A DNA stretch of 64,000 nt from CAVVSD01 sp963757125 (GCA_963757125.1 CAVWQP010000009.1:806001-870000); one strand, 5' to 3'; counted from the first letter of the stretch, positions 7,193 through 16,263 are shown. Numbers and translations are program-made. Notes: generated by a model not told the origin, from the sequence alone.

Positions 7193-8751
7193 GCGGCGAC
7201 GGGCTGGCAAGGGCGGCGCTCGCCGACCTCGTCGAGCGCCTGGCGGCCGACGATCCCGCCCCCGGGGCAGGACCCGCGGCGGCCTGGGCGTGCGCGATGG
7301 CCGCGGCACTCGTCGAGATGGTCACGGCGGTCGAGCTGCGCCGGGAGCCCGCCGAGCCGGAGACGGTCCGAGCCCGCGGCGAGCGGGCGGCGGCGCTGCG
7401 GGCGCGAGCGCTCGAGCTCGCCGACCTCGACGTCGCCGCCTACACCGGCGTGCTCGACGTCCTCGCCCGGCGCGACGAGCCCGGGCACGGCGGGCGGCTG
7501 CGCCAGGCACTGGCCGAGGCCGCCGGGCCGCCGCTGGAGATCGCACGGACCGCGGCGGAGGCGACGCGGCTGGCCGCCGAGGCGGCGGCCGTTGCCCGCG
7601 GCGGCGTCCGTGGCGAGGCCGTCGCGGCGGCGGTCCTGGGCGAGGCCGCGGTTCGTGCTGCCGTCCCGCTCGTGGAGATCAACCTCGCCGGTCACCGCGA
7701 GGATCCGCGCCTGGCCGAGGCCGGCGAGCTCGCGCGCGCCGCGGCCGCCGACCTCGAGCGCGCGCGGACGCCTCCCGGCAGGAGGGCGCCGGCGCGGCTG
7801 CCGACCCGGCTGACCGAGCGCTTCGGGCTCGCGCACCCCGTCGTGCTCGCGCCCATGGCGTTCGCGGCGGGCGGCCGGATCGCCGCGGCGGTGTCGCGCG
7901 CGGGCGGGCTCGGGCTCATCGGCGGGGGCTACGGCGACGTGGACTGGATCGACGCGCAGTTCGCCGAGGCGGGCGACGCCGAGGTCGGCTGCGGGCTCAT
8001 CACCTGGGCGCTCGCGAAGAACCCCGGCGCGCTCGACCGCGTGCTTGCCCATCGCCCGCGCGCGCTCATGCTCTCCTTCGGCGACCCGCGCCCCTTCGCC
8101 GCCGCGATCCGCGCGGCGGGCGTGCCGCTGTTCTGCCAGGTCCAGACGGCCGACGATGCCGCCGCGGCGCTGGAGGCGGGTGCCGACGTGGTCGTGGCGC
8201 AGGGCGCGGAGGCCGGTGGCCATGGGGACCGCCGCGCGACGTTCACCCTCGTCCCCGAGGTGGCCGATCTCATCGCCCGAGACTCGCCGGACACCCTGCT
8301 CTGCGCGGCGGGCGGCATCGCCGACGGCCGCGGGCTCGCCGCGGCGCTGACCCTCGGCGCCGACGGCGTCGTCGTCGGCTCCCGGCTGTGGGCGACGGAG
8401 GAGGCGCAGGTCTCCCAGGGGATGCGCGACGCGGCGCTCGCGGCCGACGGCGACGCGACGCTGCGGACCAGCGTCGTCGACATCGCGCGGTCCCTGGACT
8501 GGCCGGAGCGCTTCACCGCGCGGGTCCTGCGCAACGGGTTCACCGAGCGCTGGCACGGACACGAGACGGAGCTGCGCGCCCACGGGGACGAGGCGGCCGA
8601 GGCGTGGCGCGCGGGCTGGGCCGCCGGTGACCCCGACCGCGCGAGCACGTTCATCGGCGAGGCGGCCGGGCTCATCGAGACGATCGAGCCCGCCGCCGAG
8701 GTGATCGCGCGCATGAGCGCGCAGGCCGCCGGCCTCCTGCGCCGGGGCTAG
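7189..8751 (+). CDS. Fusion of a formiminotransferase-cyclodeaminase C domain and a nitronate monooxygenase
   Basis: 520 residues from GTG 7189, which overlaps the anti-sigma stop (GTGA). Residues 5-190 match the all-helical FTCD_C fold: DDPAPGAGPAAAWACAMAAA, then LVEMVTAVELRR and VRAAVPLVEINLAGH, similar to methenyltetrahydrofolate cyclodeaminases. A proline/arginine linker of about 15 residues leads into an FMN TIM-barrel of the nitronate monooxygenase/2-nitropropane dioxygenase family: HPVVLAPMAFAAGG, then GADVVVAQGAEAGGHG with catalytic His345, and LTLGADGVVVGSRLWA for FMN phosphate. I do not know this pairing as a standard architecture. The frame is continuous with no internal stop, but a missed boundary is possible. 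Confidence 0.8.
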   Translation: MSGDGLARAALADLVERLAADDPAPGAGPAAAWACAMAAALVEMVTAVELRREPAEPETVRARGERAAALRARALELADLDVAAYTGVLDVLARRDEPGHGGRLRQALAEAAGPPLEIARTAAEATRLAAEAAAVARGGVRGEAVAAAVLGEAAVRAAVPLVEINLAGHREDPRLAEAGELARAAAADLERARTPPGRRAPARLPTRLTERFGLAHPVVLAPMAFAAGGRIAAAVSRAGGLGLIGGGYGDVDWIDAQFAEAGDAEVGCGLITWALAKNPGALDRVLAHRPRALMLSFGDPRPFAAAIRAAGVPLFCQVQTADDAAAALEAGADVVVAQGAEAGGHGDRRATFTLVPEVADLIARDSPDTLLCAAGGIADGRGLAAALTLGADGVVVGSRLWATEEAQVSQGMRDAALAADGDATLRTSVVDIARSLDWPERFTARVLRNGFTERWHGHETELRAHGDEAAEAWRAGWAAGDPDRASTFIGEAAGLIETIEPAAEVIARMSAQAAGLLRRG

Positions 8752-10316
8752 GGCGCAGGGATCTCCGCGTCGTCCTTCGTCCAGCGGCCCGCCGCGACGC
8801 GCTCGGGCTCCTCGTTGTCGAGTGCGACCGGCACCGTGAACGCGCGGATGCCCGCCGCGGCGCGGTAGCCGATCAGGAAGATCACGACGATCACCGCGAG
8901 CACCCCGATCGTGAAGAGCTCGAACGTCAGCTGGCTCACGCCCCAGCTCTCGTCGAACGAGTAGCTCAGGCCGAACAGCTTGTCGAGCGTCCCGGGGAAC
9001 ACCGCCGTCCACGAGCCGAGCGCGACCCAGAACGTGATGACCGAGACGCAGGCCAGCAGCGCGCCCGAGCCGGCCTTGCCGACGCGGAACGGCCGGTTCA
9101 CGTTCGGGTACCGCTTGCGCAGCAGGTACACGCTCGGGAACACGAGGATGTAGGAGATGAGCGTCGTCGAGATGGCGATGTTCAGCACGACGCCGAACGC
9201 GTCGGCCGCGCCGCCCGACAGCAGGAGCACCGCGGCCACCATGAACGCCGTCGCCATCACGCCGGAGAGCATGTTCGCCCGCAGCGGGGTCCCGAGCTTC
9301 TGGTGGAAGGCCCCGAAGTACGGGAAGAACGTGCCGTCCGCCGCCGCGACCGCGAGCACGCGGTCGCCGCACATCATCCACGAGGCGCCCGAGTTCATGA
9401 GCGTGAAGATGAAGAGGATCGCGGTGATGCCGAAGAGCACGTCGGCGGCCCCGCCGTAGATCGTGTAGCTCTCCTTGACGGCGTCGAGGAAGCCGCCGAT
9501 GCCGGTGATCGCGTCGGCCGGGAGCACGAGCAGCACGAGGAAGATCGGCACGAGGTAGCAGAACGCGGCCAGCGCGCCGGAGCGCATGATCGAGGACGGG
9601 ACGTCCTTCTGCGGGTTCTTCATCTCCTCGGCCGCGCCGTTCTGGCCCTCGAAGCCGACGAACGAGAAGAGCAGCAGCGGCGCGATCCCCAGCAGGCCCG
9701 CGGCCGTCGGCGACAGGCCGCCGGTGTCGATGCCCTGGAAGCCGTTCTCGATCCCGTAGATGACGACGGTGACCGCGAAGACGCACACCATCGCGACCTT
9801 GAGGATCGCCCCGAGCGTCGGGATCCACTTGCCGATCTTGAAGGAGATGATCGCGCTGGAGATCGACACCCAGATGAACAGGAACTTGAACGCGTAGTCC
9901 CAGAAGCCGCCGGAGCTGATGTCCGAGATGCCCTGCGACCAGGCCTCGGTCGCGATGAACGCCAGGGAGCCGCCGATCCACAGCGGGTTGGTCACCCAGT
10001 AGAAGATCGTGTTCAGGCCCGCCCAGAAGCGCCCCATCGTGAGCTTGACCCACTCGTAGGGGCCGCCCTCCGCGGTGAACGCGCTGCCCACCTCGGCCAT
10101 GACGAGGCCGTACGGGAGCAGGAACAGCACCGTCAGGATCACCGCCCAGGTGATCGCCTCGGTCCCGTTGGACGCGGCCTGACCGATGAGGTCCAGGCCC
10201 ACGATCACCGCGACCGTGAAGAAGATCATGTCGAAACGCCCGAGCGTCTTGACGAGGTGCTGCTTCTGCTCGACCGCGTACGCGGTCTCAGTGGCTCCGG
10301 CTGGCTGTGTGCTCAC
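8748..10316 (-). CDS. APC superfamily amino acid/amine permease
   Basis: 522 residues with about twelve membrane helices. The first segment, FDMIFFTVAVIVGLDLIGQA, and GFEGQNGAAEEMKNPQKDVP are the family hallmarks (the latter is the conserved loop after TM6). It would import or exchange an amino acid or amine. GTG 10316 is my start because it precedes VSTQPAGATETAY; the longer upstream frame has no homology. TACGGT (10329-10324) ends 7 nt upstream of this GTG, so the transcript may be leaderless, but no good -35 box is visible. The stop overlaps the fusion gene's stop by 4 bp. The gene lies just downstream of the monooxygenase-hydrolase, on the same strand. Confidence 0.85.
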   Translation of the reverse strand: MSTQPAGATETAYAVEQKQHLVKTLGRFDMIFFTVAVIVGLDLIGQAASNGTEAITWAVILTVLFLLPYGLVMAEVGSAFTAEGGPYEWVKLTMGRFWAGLNTIFYWVTNPLWIGGSLAFIATEAWSQGISDISSGGFWDYAFKFLFIWVSISSAIISFKIGKWIPTLGAILKVAMVCVFAVTVVIYGIENGFQGIDTGGLSPTAAGLLGIAPLLLFSFVGFEGQNGAAEEMKNPQKDVPSSIMRSGALAAFCYLVPIFLVLLVLPADAITGIGGFLDAVKESYTIYGGAADVLFGITAILFIFTLMNSGASWMMCGDRVLAVAAADGTFFPYFGAFHQKLGTPLRANMLSGVMATAFMVAAVLLLSGGAADAFGVVLNIAISTTLISYILVFPSVYLLRKRYPNVNRPFRVGKAGSGALLACVSVITFWVALGSWTAVFPGTLDKLFGLSYSFDESWGVSQLTFELFTIGVLAVIVVIFLIGYRAAAGIRAFTVPVALDNEEPERVAAGRWTKDDAEIPAP

Positions 10317-10421
10317 GTGAGCGACCGTACGGATGCGCCGGTGCCGATGACCCGTCCGTGCGTATGAAGTTCTCGGCCGCGGACTCGACACCGCGGCCAA
10401 CCCCCTGGGAACTTCCTGGTA

Positions 10422-12533
10422 TCAGGCCGGTCGCGCCTCCGTGCTCGCGTGTGCCGCCAGCGCCTCCAGCGCAGCCTCGGTCTCGGGCAGGAAGTCGAAC
10501 AGCACGAAGGAGTGCACGCTGTCCTCGACGAGCTCGAGCGTCACGTCGACGCCCGCGGCCGCCGCCGCCGCGGCCAGCCCGCGGGCGTCGTCGGCGAGCG
10601 CCTCGCCGGCAGCCGCCTGGATGAGCAGCGGCGGCAGCCCCTGCAGGTCGGCCAGCACCGGGGAGACGACCGGGTCGGCCGGATCGGCGGTGTGGATGTA
10701 GGACGCGGCGAGCACGCGCAGGCGGTCGCGGCCGAGCCACGGGTCGCCGGACGGCGCGGCGATCGCGCTCGCGCGCGTCACCGTCAGATCGCAGAACGGC
10801 GACACGACGTGCAGCGCGGCCGGGAGCGGCTCGCCGGCGTCGCGCAGCCGCACGGCCAGCGCCACGGCCAGTCCGCCGCCGGCGTCCTCGCCGCTGACCA
10901 CGATGCGCTCGGGACCGTGCTCGCGCACGAGCCAGAGGTACGCGGCCACGACGTCGTCGAGCGCGGCCGGGAACGCGTGCTCGGGCGCCAGGCGGTAGTC
11001 GGGCACGAGCGCCCATCCGCCGACCGCCGCCGCCAGCCGCGACGCGAGGTCGACGGCGCCGCGGGCGGAGCCCATCGTGTAGCCGCCGCCGTGGAGGTGC
11101 AGCACGACGGGGCCGTCGCCGCCCCCTGGCGGCGTCACGCGCAGCGCGGGGACGCCGTCGCAGGAGACCGGCTCCGCCGTCACACCGGACGGGGGCGGGA
11201 ACGTCGCCTCCGTGAAGCGCTCGTAGCCCTCGCGCTCGCCGACCCACAGCCGCGCGCGGTCCTCGAAGGCCAGCGCGCCGCCCCACAGCTCGTACGCGCG
11301 CTGCGCCTCGGGCCGCCGCATGGCCTGCGGCGTCCCCGACGCCGACGGCAGGGGCTGCTCGGCGGCGGCGATCGCGTCATGGCCGTAGAGCCAGCCGAAC
11401 ATCGACTCGCCGACGGGGTCCATCCGCAGCATGCCGGTGAGACGACCGTCGCGGGCGCGCTGCTGGATCGGATCGGGCTCGTTGAACATCGCGAGGTTCG
11501 TCCGCGCGGAGATGAGCATCGACGCCGTCCTCGCCTGGCGGCGCGCGGCGAACTCGGCCAGCGCGGCGGGCACGCCGGCCGGGCCGCCCGCGCGGCGCAG
11601 GCACGCGGCGAGGGTGACGGAGTCCTCGAGCGCCTGCGCGGCGCCCTGACCCGCGCTCGGCGGCGTCGGGTGGGCCGCGTCGCCCATGAGGATGATCCGG
11701 TCGGTGCCCCACACCGGCAGCGGGTCGCGGAAGAAGATCGGCGTGATGAGCGCCGAGGTGATGCGGTCGATGATGTCCAGCACGTCGGCCGTCGCGCCCT
11801 CGAAGGAGCTGCGCAGATCGTCGAGGTCGCCCGACGGACCCCACTCCTCGCGCAGGATCTCCGTCGTGGGGACGAACCCGTTGAAGGTCTGGAGGTCCGG
11901 CCGGATCGGATAGGTCATCGCGTGGCGGCCGCGACCCGGCCAGGTCACGATGCCGTGCTCGAAGCCCTCGGGCATCCGCTCCATCGGGATCGTCCCGCGC
12001 CACGCCGCGACGCCGGTGAAGCGGGCCTCCTGCTCGCCGAACAGGATGGTGCGGACCACGGAGCGCAGGCCGTCGGCGCCGACCATGATGTCGCCGAAGA
12101 CCTCGTCGCCGTCCTCGAGCTTCGCCACGACGCCGTCCGGCCGCTCCTCGAGCCCCACGAGCTTGGCGTTGAGCCGCACGCGCTCGGAGGGGACCTGGTT
12201 GACGAGGCTCTCGAGGAGGTCGGCGCGGTGCATGCAGATGTACACGTCGCCGTAGTGCTCGGCCATGCCCGTGTAGTGCTGGGTGAAGATCGTGCGCCCG
12301 TCGTCCATGCGCCGCCACTCGCCGGTGTCGATGCGCACGCCGCTGCGGCGGACGTGGTCCGCCGCGCCCAGCTGGGTCAGCACGCGCATCGCGTTCGCGT
12401 GCATGCCGATGCCGGAGCCGATCTCCGTCAGCTCGGGTGCCTGCTCCAGGACGTACGGGTCCAGGCCCGCCTGCTCCAGGGCGATGGAGGTGGCCATCCC
12501 ACCGATGCCGCCGCCGATCACGAGGACTCGCAT
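10422..12533 (-). CDS. FAD aromatic-ring monooxygenase fused to an HSL-type alpha/beta-hydrolase with Asp in the nucleophile position
   Basis: 703 residues. Residues 1-390 form a class A flavin monooxygenase like salicylate hydroxylase: VLVIGGGIGGMATSIALEQA, VGADGLRSVVR and MGDAAHPTPPSAGQGAAQAL. Residues 400-703 form a hormone-sensitive-lipase-type hydrolase with the oxyanion motif HLHGGGYTMGS (His481), DYRLAPEH and the terminal DSVHSF (Asp671, His674). The GDSAGG nucleophile elbow reads GEDAGGG, so the serine is Asp550. ATG 12533 follows a GGGGGTGG site. The gene diverges from the MetE-like operon across a 132-bp region and probably belongs to the same pathway: ring hydroxylation followed by C-O or C-C hydrolysis (inference). 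Confidence 0.85.
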   Translation of the reverse strand: MRVLVIGGGIGGMATSIALEQAGLDPYVLEQAPELTEIGSGIGMHANAMRVLTQLGAADHVRRSGVRIDTGEWRRMDDGRTIFTQHYTGMAEHYGDVYICMHRADLLESLVNQVPSERVRLNAKLVGLEERPDGVVAKLEDGDEVFGDIMVGADGLRSVVRTILFGEQEARFTGVAAWRGTIPMERMPEGFEHGIVTWPGRGRHAMTYPIRPDLQTFNGFVPTTEILREEWGPSGDLDDLRSSFEGATADVLDIIDRITSALITPIFFRDPLPVWGTDRIILMGDAAHPTPPSAGQGAAQALEDSVTLAACLRRAGGPAGVPAALAEFAARRQARTASMLISARTNLAMFNEPDPIQQRARDGRLTGMLRMDPVGESMFGWLYGHDAIAAAEQPLPSASGTPQAMRRPEAQRAYELWGGALAFEDRARLWVGEREGYERFTEATFPPPSGVTAEPVSCDGVPALRVTPPGGGDGPVVLHLHGGGYTMGSARGAVDLASRLAAAVGGWALVPDYRLAPEHAFPAALDDVVAAYLWLVREHGPERIVVSGEDAGGGLAVALAVRLRDAGEPLPAALHVVSPFCDLTVTRASAIAAPSGDPWLGRDRLRVLAASYIHTADPADPVVSPVLADLQGLPPLLIQAAAGEALADDARGLAAAAAAAGVDVTLELVEDSVHSFVLFDFLPETEAALEALAAHASTEARPA

Positions 12534-12593
12534 TCCACCCCCACGTGCTCTCTCCAAGTCACGAGGACCCCTTTCGAACGAATGGCCTCTAGT

Positions 12594-12631
12594 ATTCCAT
12601 CTTGCGCAACGTGTTCTTCTATGCGCACAAT
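12594..12631 (+). promoter_or_regulatory. Shared 38-bp promoter/operator element, copy A
   Basis: The segment begins ATTCCATCTTGCGC and ends GCGCACAAT. It matches 30 of 38 bases, without gaps, with 22408-22445. It contains TTGCGC (12602-12607), an 18-bp spacer and CACAAT (12626-12631), usable as -35 and -10 boxes for the operon starting at 12666. The second copy lies beside the IclR gene, so this is a candidate IclR operator. Confidence 0.7.
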
Positions 12632-12665
12632 ATTGAGGTCACCGACTGCAGTGGAGGAGGGGCTC

Positions 12666-13802
12666 GTGACGCTGAAGCGACTGCGAGTGGACAACGTAGG
12701 AAGCATGCTGCGCCCGGCGGCGTTGCGCGAGGCGTTCGTCAAGTTCGCCGACGGCGGCCTGTCGGAGGAGCAGCTCACGCACGAGCAGGACGAGGCGATC
12801 CGGGCCGTCATCGCCCACCAGGAGCGCATCGGCTTCCCGATCGTCGTCGACGGCGAGTTCCGCCGGACGGGCTACCTGGCGAGCTTCGCGGACATCGAGG
12901 GCGCCGAGGACTGGCTCAGCCGCTGGACGCCACGCCGCCTGCACCGCGAGCAGCCCGTCACGGCCGGCCCGGCGCGCGGCGCCGACCCCGTCCACAGCGA
13001 CGACCTGCGCACGCCGGCCACGACCAGGCTGCGCCTGAAGCGCAACCGGCCGCTGGAGGAGTACACCTTCGCCGCCAAAGGGACGGACACGCCGGCCAAG
13101 ATCACGATCATCGGGCCGGACCGCGTCTCGACGCTGCACCACCTGGGCCACCCCGACGACGTCTACGGCGACGCCGACGAGTTCATGGCCGACGTCGTGA
13201 AGGTCGAGCGCGAGATGGTCGGCCAGATCGTCGACGCCGGGTGCAAGTACATCCACATCGACGAGCCGGGCTTCACCGCCTACGCCGACGAGGCCTCGCT
13301 GGAGGTCCTGCGCAGCCGCGGCGACGACCCTGCGGTCAACCGCCAGCGCTCGATCGACGCGAACAACGAGCTGATCGCCGGCTTCCCGGACGACGTCGTC
13401 TTCGGCGTGCACCTCTGCCGCGGCAACCGCGAGAGCCAGTGGCACCGCGAGGGCACGTACGACGCGATCGCCGAGACCGTCCTCGGCGGCCTGCACTACG
13501 ACCGCCTCATGCTCGAGTACGACACGGATCGCGCCGGCGGGTTCGAGCCGCTGCGGTTCGTCCGCGACGACGCCGTCGTCGTCCTCGGCCTCCTCACCAC
13601 GAAGACCGGCGACATGGAGTCGGCCGACGAGATCAAGCGCCGCATCGAGGAGGCGTCCGCCTTCGTGCCCGTCGAGCGGCTCGCGCTCAGCACGCAGTGC
13701 GGCTTCGCCTCGGGCATCAGCGGCAACCTCATCAGCGAGGACGACCAGTGGCGCAAGCTCGAGCTCGTGCTGTCGGTCGCCCAGGACGTCTGGGGCGAGT
13801 AG
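12666..13802 (+). CDS. Cobalamin-independent methionine synthase (MetE C-domain)-like protein
   Basis: 378 residues from GTG 12666 behind a strong GGAGGAGG site. It is about half the length of MetE and corresponds to the catalytic C-terminal barrel. Zinc-site residues are visible: His249 and Cys251 (GVHLCRGN), Glu284 (MLEYDTDRAG) and Cys345 (STQCGFASG), plus the YIHIDEPGF strand. Such stand-alone domains act in alkyl transfer to thiols, including epoxide-coenzyme M transferases and methionine synthase variants. As first gene of a catabolic operon it more likely demethylates, or transfers a group from, the substrate than makes methionine. This is inference; the acceptor is unknown. Confidence 0.8.
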   Translation: MTLKRLRVDNVGSMLRPAALREAFVKFADGGLSEEQLTHEQDEAIRAVIAHQERIGFPIVVDGEFRRTGYLASFADIEGAEDWLSRWTPRRLHREQPVTAGPARGADPVHSDDLRTPATTRLRLKRNRPLEEYTFAAKGTDTPAKITIIGPDRVSTLHHLGHPDDVYGDADEFMADVVKVEREMVGQIVDAGCKYIHIDEPGFTAYADEASLEVLRSRGDDPAVNRQRSIDANNELIAGFPDDVVFGVHLCRGNRESQWHREGTYDAIAETVLGGLHYDRLMLEYDTDRAGGFEPLRFVRDDAVVVLGLLTTKTGDMESADEIKRRIEEASAFVPVERLALSTQCGFASGISGNLISEDDQWRKLELVLSVAQDVWGE

Positions 13803-13823
13803 CCCGCGACGGGCCTCGAGGCG

Positions 13824-15311
13824 ATGACCGGTTTCGGCGGCATCGTGATTGGCGGGGGAGCGGCCGGCCTGTGTGCCGCGGTCGAGGCGGCTGACGCCGG
13901 CGCCCGCCTGCTCGTGCTCGAGGCCGCGGCGGCGCCGGGGGGCGCCGCCGCGCTCAGCGGCGGGGGGACGTTCGTCGCGGACTCCCCGCTGCAGCGCTCG
14001 CTCGGCATCGAGGACTCCGTCGAGCACGCGCTCGAGGAGTGGCTGACCTGGGGCGGGGAGGAGGCCGACGCCGACTGGGCCGAGCGCTACGTCCGCTCCA
14101 GCGGTGACGAGGTCTTCGCCTGGCTCGAGGGCCTCGGCGTCGTGTGGACGGACGTGTACCTGCACGAGGGCAACGCCGTCCCGCGCTGGCACGCGCCGCG
14201 CGGCGGCGGCGCCGAGGTCGTGCGCCGCCTGGTCGCCGCCGCCGAGGAGCGCGGCGTCGAGATCCGCTGCGACGCCCGGGTCTCCTCGCTGCTGACCGCG
14301 GACGGCGCCGTGACCGGCGTGGAGGTCGACGGCGAGGCGCTGCACACCGATGCCGTCCTCGTCGCGACCGGGGGCTTCACGGGCTCCCCGGAGCTCGTCG
14401 AGCGCCACGGCCCGGACGCAGGGCCCGGCAGCCGCGTCCTGCTCGGCGGCGCGCCGTCGGCGACGGGCGACGGCCTGGCGCTGCTCGCGTCGGTCGACGC
14501 GGCGTTCGTCGGCCTGGACCGGCTGTGGATCTACCCCTACGGCACGCCCGACGACCTCGACCCGACCGGCACGCGGGGCATGGCGGCCAGGGGCGTGCGC
14601 AACGAGATCTGGGTGAACGCCGACGGCCGGCGCTTCCACGACGAGAACCTGCGCGGCGGCGCGACCGGGACGCCCGCGCTGCTCGCGCAGCGCCCGGCGA
14701 CCTGCTGGTCGATCTTCGACGACGACGAGGCGCGGCTGCTGACGCTGACGCACCCGGGCTACGGCACCGACGAGGAGCCCGACCGCGCCGCGGTCGCGAC
14801 GTTCCTCGAGCGCTCGCCGTTCGCCCACCGCGCCGCGACGCTCGCCGACCTCGCGCGGTCCGCCGGGCTGCCGGCCGAGGCGCTCGAGGCGACCGTCAGC
14901 GAGTACAACGAGGCCTTCGGCGGCGACCCGCCGCGTGGCGACGCGCAGGGGCGCGACCTCGCGGGTCTGCGGCCGATCGACCGGCCGCCGTACGCCGCGA
15001 TCCAGTGCTTCCCGATGGCTCGCAAGTGCCTCGGGGGCGTCCGGACCGACCTGTCCTGCCGCGTGCAGGGCGTCACGGGAGGCCCGATCGCCGGGCTGTA
15101 CGCCGCCGGCGAGGTCGCCGGCATGGCGGGAGGACACATCAACGGGCGAGCCGCGCTGGAGGGGACGATGTTCGGTCCGAGTCTCCTCTCCGGACGCATC
15201 GCCGGCCGCGCCATGAGCGAGGGGGAGGCAGCACATGTCATCGAGGTTCAGGTTGGGTACCGCCGCGAGTCTGTTGGCGATCGTTCTGACGGTCGCGGCG
15301 TGCGGGAGTGA
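13824..15311 (+). CDS. FAD-dependent dehydrogenase, fumarate reductase/3-ketosteroid dehydrogenase flavoprotein family
   Basis: 495 residues. The N-terminal dinucleotide motif is GIVIGGGAAGLCAAVEAADA, followed by GGAAALSGGGTF. The C-terminal FAD loop is GLYAAGEVAGMAGG followed by NGRAALEGTMFGPSL. The family oxidises C-C bonds adjacent to carbonyls or carboxylates, or reduces the corresponding double bond. Homologous sequence ends near RIAGRAMS; the last 27 codons run through the lipoprotein start in another frame, a 77-bp overlap. The gene lies 21 bp after the MetE-like gene and is probably co-transcribed. Substrate is unknown. Confidence 0.82.
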   Translation: MTGFGGIVIGGGAAGLCAAVEAADAGARLLVLEAAAAPGGAAALSGGGTFVADSPLQRSLGIEDSVEHALEEWLTWGGEEADADWAERYVRSSGDEVFAWLEGLGVVWTDVYLHEGNAVPRWHAPRGGGAEVVRRLVAAAEERGVEIRCDARVSSLLTADGAVTGVEVDGEALHTDAVLVATGGFTGSPELVERHGPDAGPGSRVLLGGAPSATGDGLALLASVDAAFVGLDRLWIYPYGTPDDLDPTGTRGMAARGVRNEIWVNADGRRFHDENLRGGATGTPALLAQRPATCWSIFDDDEARLLTLTHPGYGTDEEPDRAAVATFLERSPFAHRAATLADLARSAGLPAEALEATVSEYNEAFGGDPPRGDAQGRDLAGLRPIDRPPYAAIQCFPMARKCLGGVRTDLSCRVQGVTGGPIAGLYAAGEVAGMAGGHINGRAALEGTMFGPSLLSGRIAGRAMSEGEAAHVIEVQVGYRRESVGDRSDGRGVRE

Positions 15312-16263
15312 CGACAGCAGCAGCGACAGCAGCGGGAGCGCCGCATCGACGTCGTCGAGCGGCTCGGCCGCCAAGTCCGAGCCGATCTCGCTCGCGCTGA
15401 CGCCGTCGTCCGGCGCGGTCTGCATCCGGCTGACCGACCAGCGCGGGCTGTTCAAGAAGAACAACGTCTCCATCAAGTACGTCCCGGCGGCGCCGACCGG
15501 CGCTGCCCAGATCGCCCAGATCCTCAACGGGCAGATCGACGCGGGCGCAGGCGCGTACACCGGCGCCATCACCGCCGCCAGCAACAACCTGCCCGTCGTC
15601 ATCACCAACGCGCAGGACGAGGACTACAGCGTGGACGGGCAGACCGCGTTCGCCACCGTCGTCGGCAAGAACTCGGGCATCACCTCGTTCAAGCAGCTCG
15701 AGGGCAAGAGCGTCGCGGTGAACTCGCTGCAGGGCAACTGGGAGGTCTCCCTCAAGGAGGCCATCGAGAAGGACGGCGGCGACCCGAGCAAGGTCAAGCT
15801 CGTGGCGATCCCGTTCCCCGACCAGGTCACCGCGCTGAAGTCCGGTCGCGTCGACGCGATCAGCACGCTGCAGCCCTTCATCGCGCAGATGACGTCGCAG
15901 GGCTACAAGAGCATCGGCGATCCGCAGGCCATCGGCTTCGGCGGCAAGACCGACAGCGTGGTCGACGTCATGTTCGTCGGCAAGAAGTGGGCCGCGGACC
16001 ACGACGCCGAGCTCAAGGGCTTCACGGCGGCGATGCACGAAGGCAACGCATGGTGCAACGCCCACCCGGACGAGGTCCGCAAGGAGATCGTCGCCTTCAC
16101 GAAGGCCTCGCCGGACGTCGTCAACGCGACGCCGGTTCCCAAGTACACCGAGAAGCTCGGCCCGACCACGACCGACGACTGGTCCAAGCTCCTGGTGAAG
16201 TACGGGATCCTCAAGAAGGCCCCGGCCAAGGACCAGGTCCAGTGGTCGGGAGCGCCTGAGTAA
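15235..16263 (+). CDS. ABC importer substrate-binding lipoprotein, NitT/TauT (SsuA/NMT1) family
   Basis: 342 residues. The N-terminus is a lipoprotein signal with lipobox LTVAAC (Cys23) and a Ser-rich spacer. The mature domain has the periplasmic-binding pattern of taurine/nitrate/pyrimidine binders: SLALTPSSGAVCIRLTDQRG, VPAAPTGAAQIAQILNGQID, and a second-lobe stretch SGITSFKQLEGKSVAVNS. It delivers substrate to the two permeases encoded next; the stop overlaps the first permease start by 1 bp. Family members bind small organic acids, sulfonates or heterocycles. The operon's catabolic enzymes suggest the ligand is their growth substrate. Confidence 0.88.
   Translation: MSSRFRLGTAASLLAIVLTVAACGSDDSSSDSSGSAASTSSSGSAAKSEPISLALTPSSGAVCIRLTDQRGLFKKNNVSIKYVPAAPTGAAQIAQILNGQIDAGAGAYTGAITAASNNLPVVITNAQDEDYSVDGQTAFATVVGKNSGITSFKQLEGKSVAVNSLQGNWEVSLKEAIEKDGGDPSKVKLVAIPFPDQVTALKSGRVDAISTLQPFIAQMTSQGYKSIGDPQAIGFGGKTDSVVDVMFVGKKWAADHDAELKGFTAAMHEGNAWCNAHPDEVRKEIVAFTKASPDVVNATPVPKYTEKLGPTTTDDWSKLLVKYGILKKAPAKDQVQWSGAPE

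Noticed and set aside
7063..10053. 996-codon minus-strand open frame
   Set aside because: Shadow of the fusion gene and, in part, the wrong frame of the permease gene; no domain is visible and composition is biased.
10449..13802. 1117-codon plus-strand frame
   Set aside because: Only its last 378 codons (from GTG 12666) are real; the rest is antisense to the monooxygenase-hydrolase.
12639..15608. 989-codon minus-strand frame
   Set aside because: Antisense to the MetE-like, flavoprotein and lipoprotein genes, all of which have clear motifs and coupled starts.
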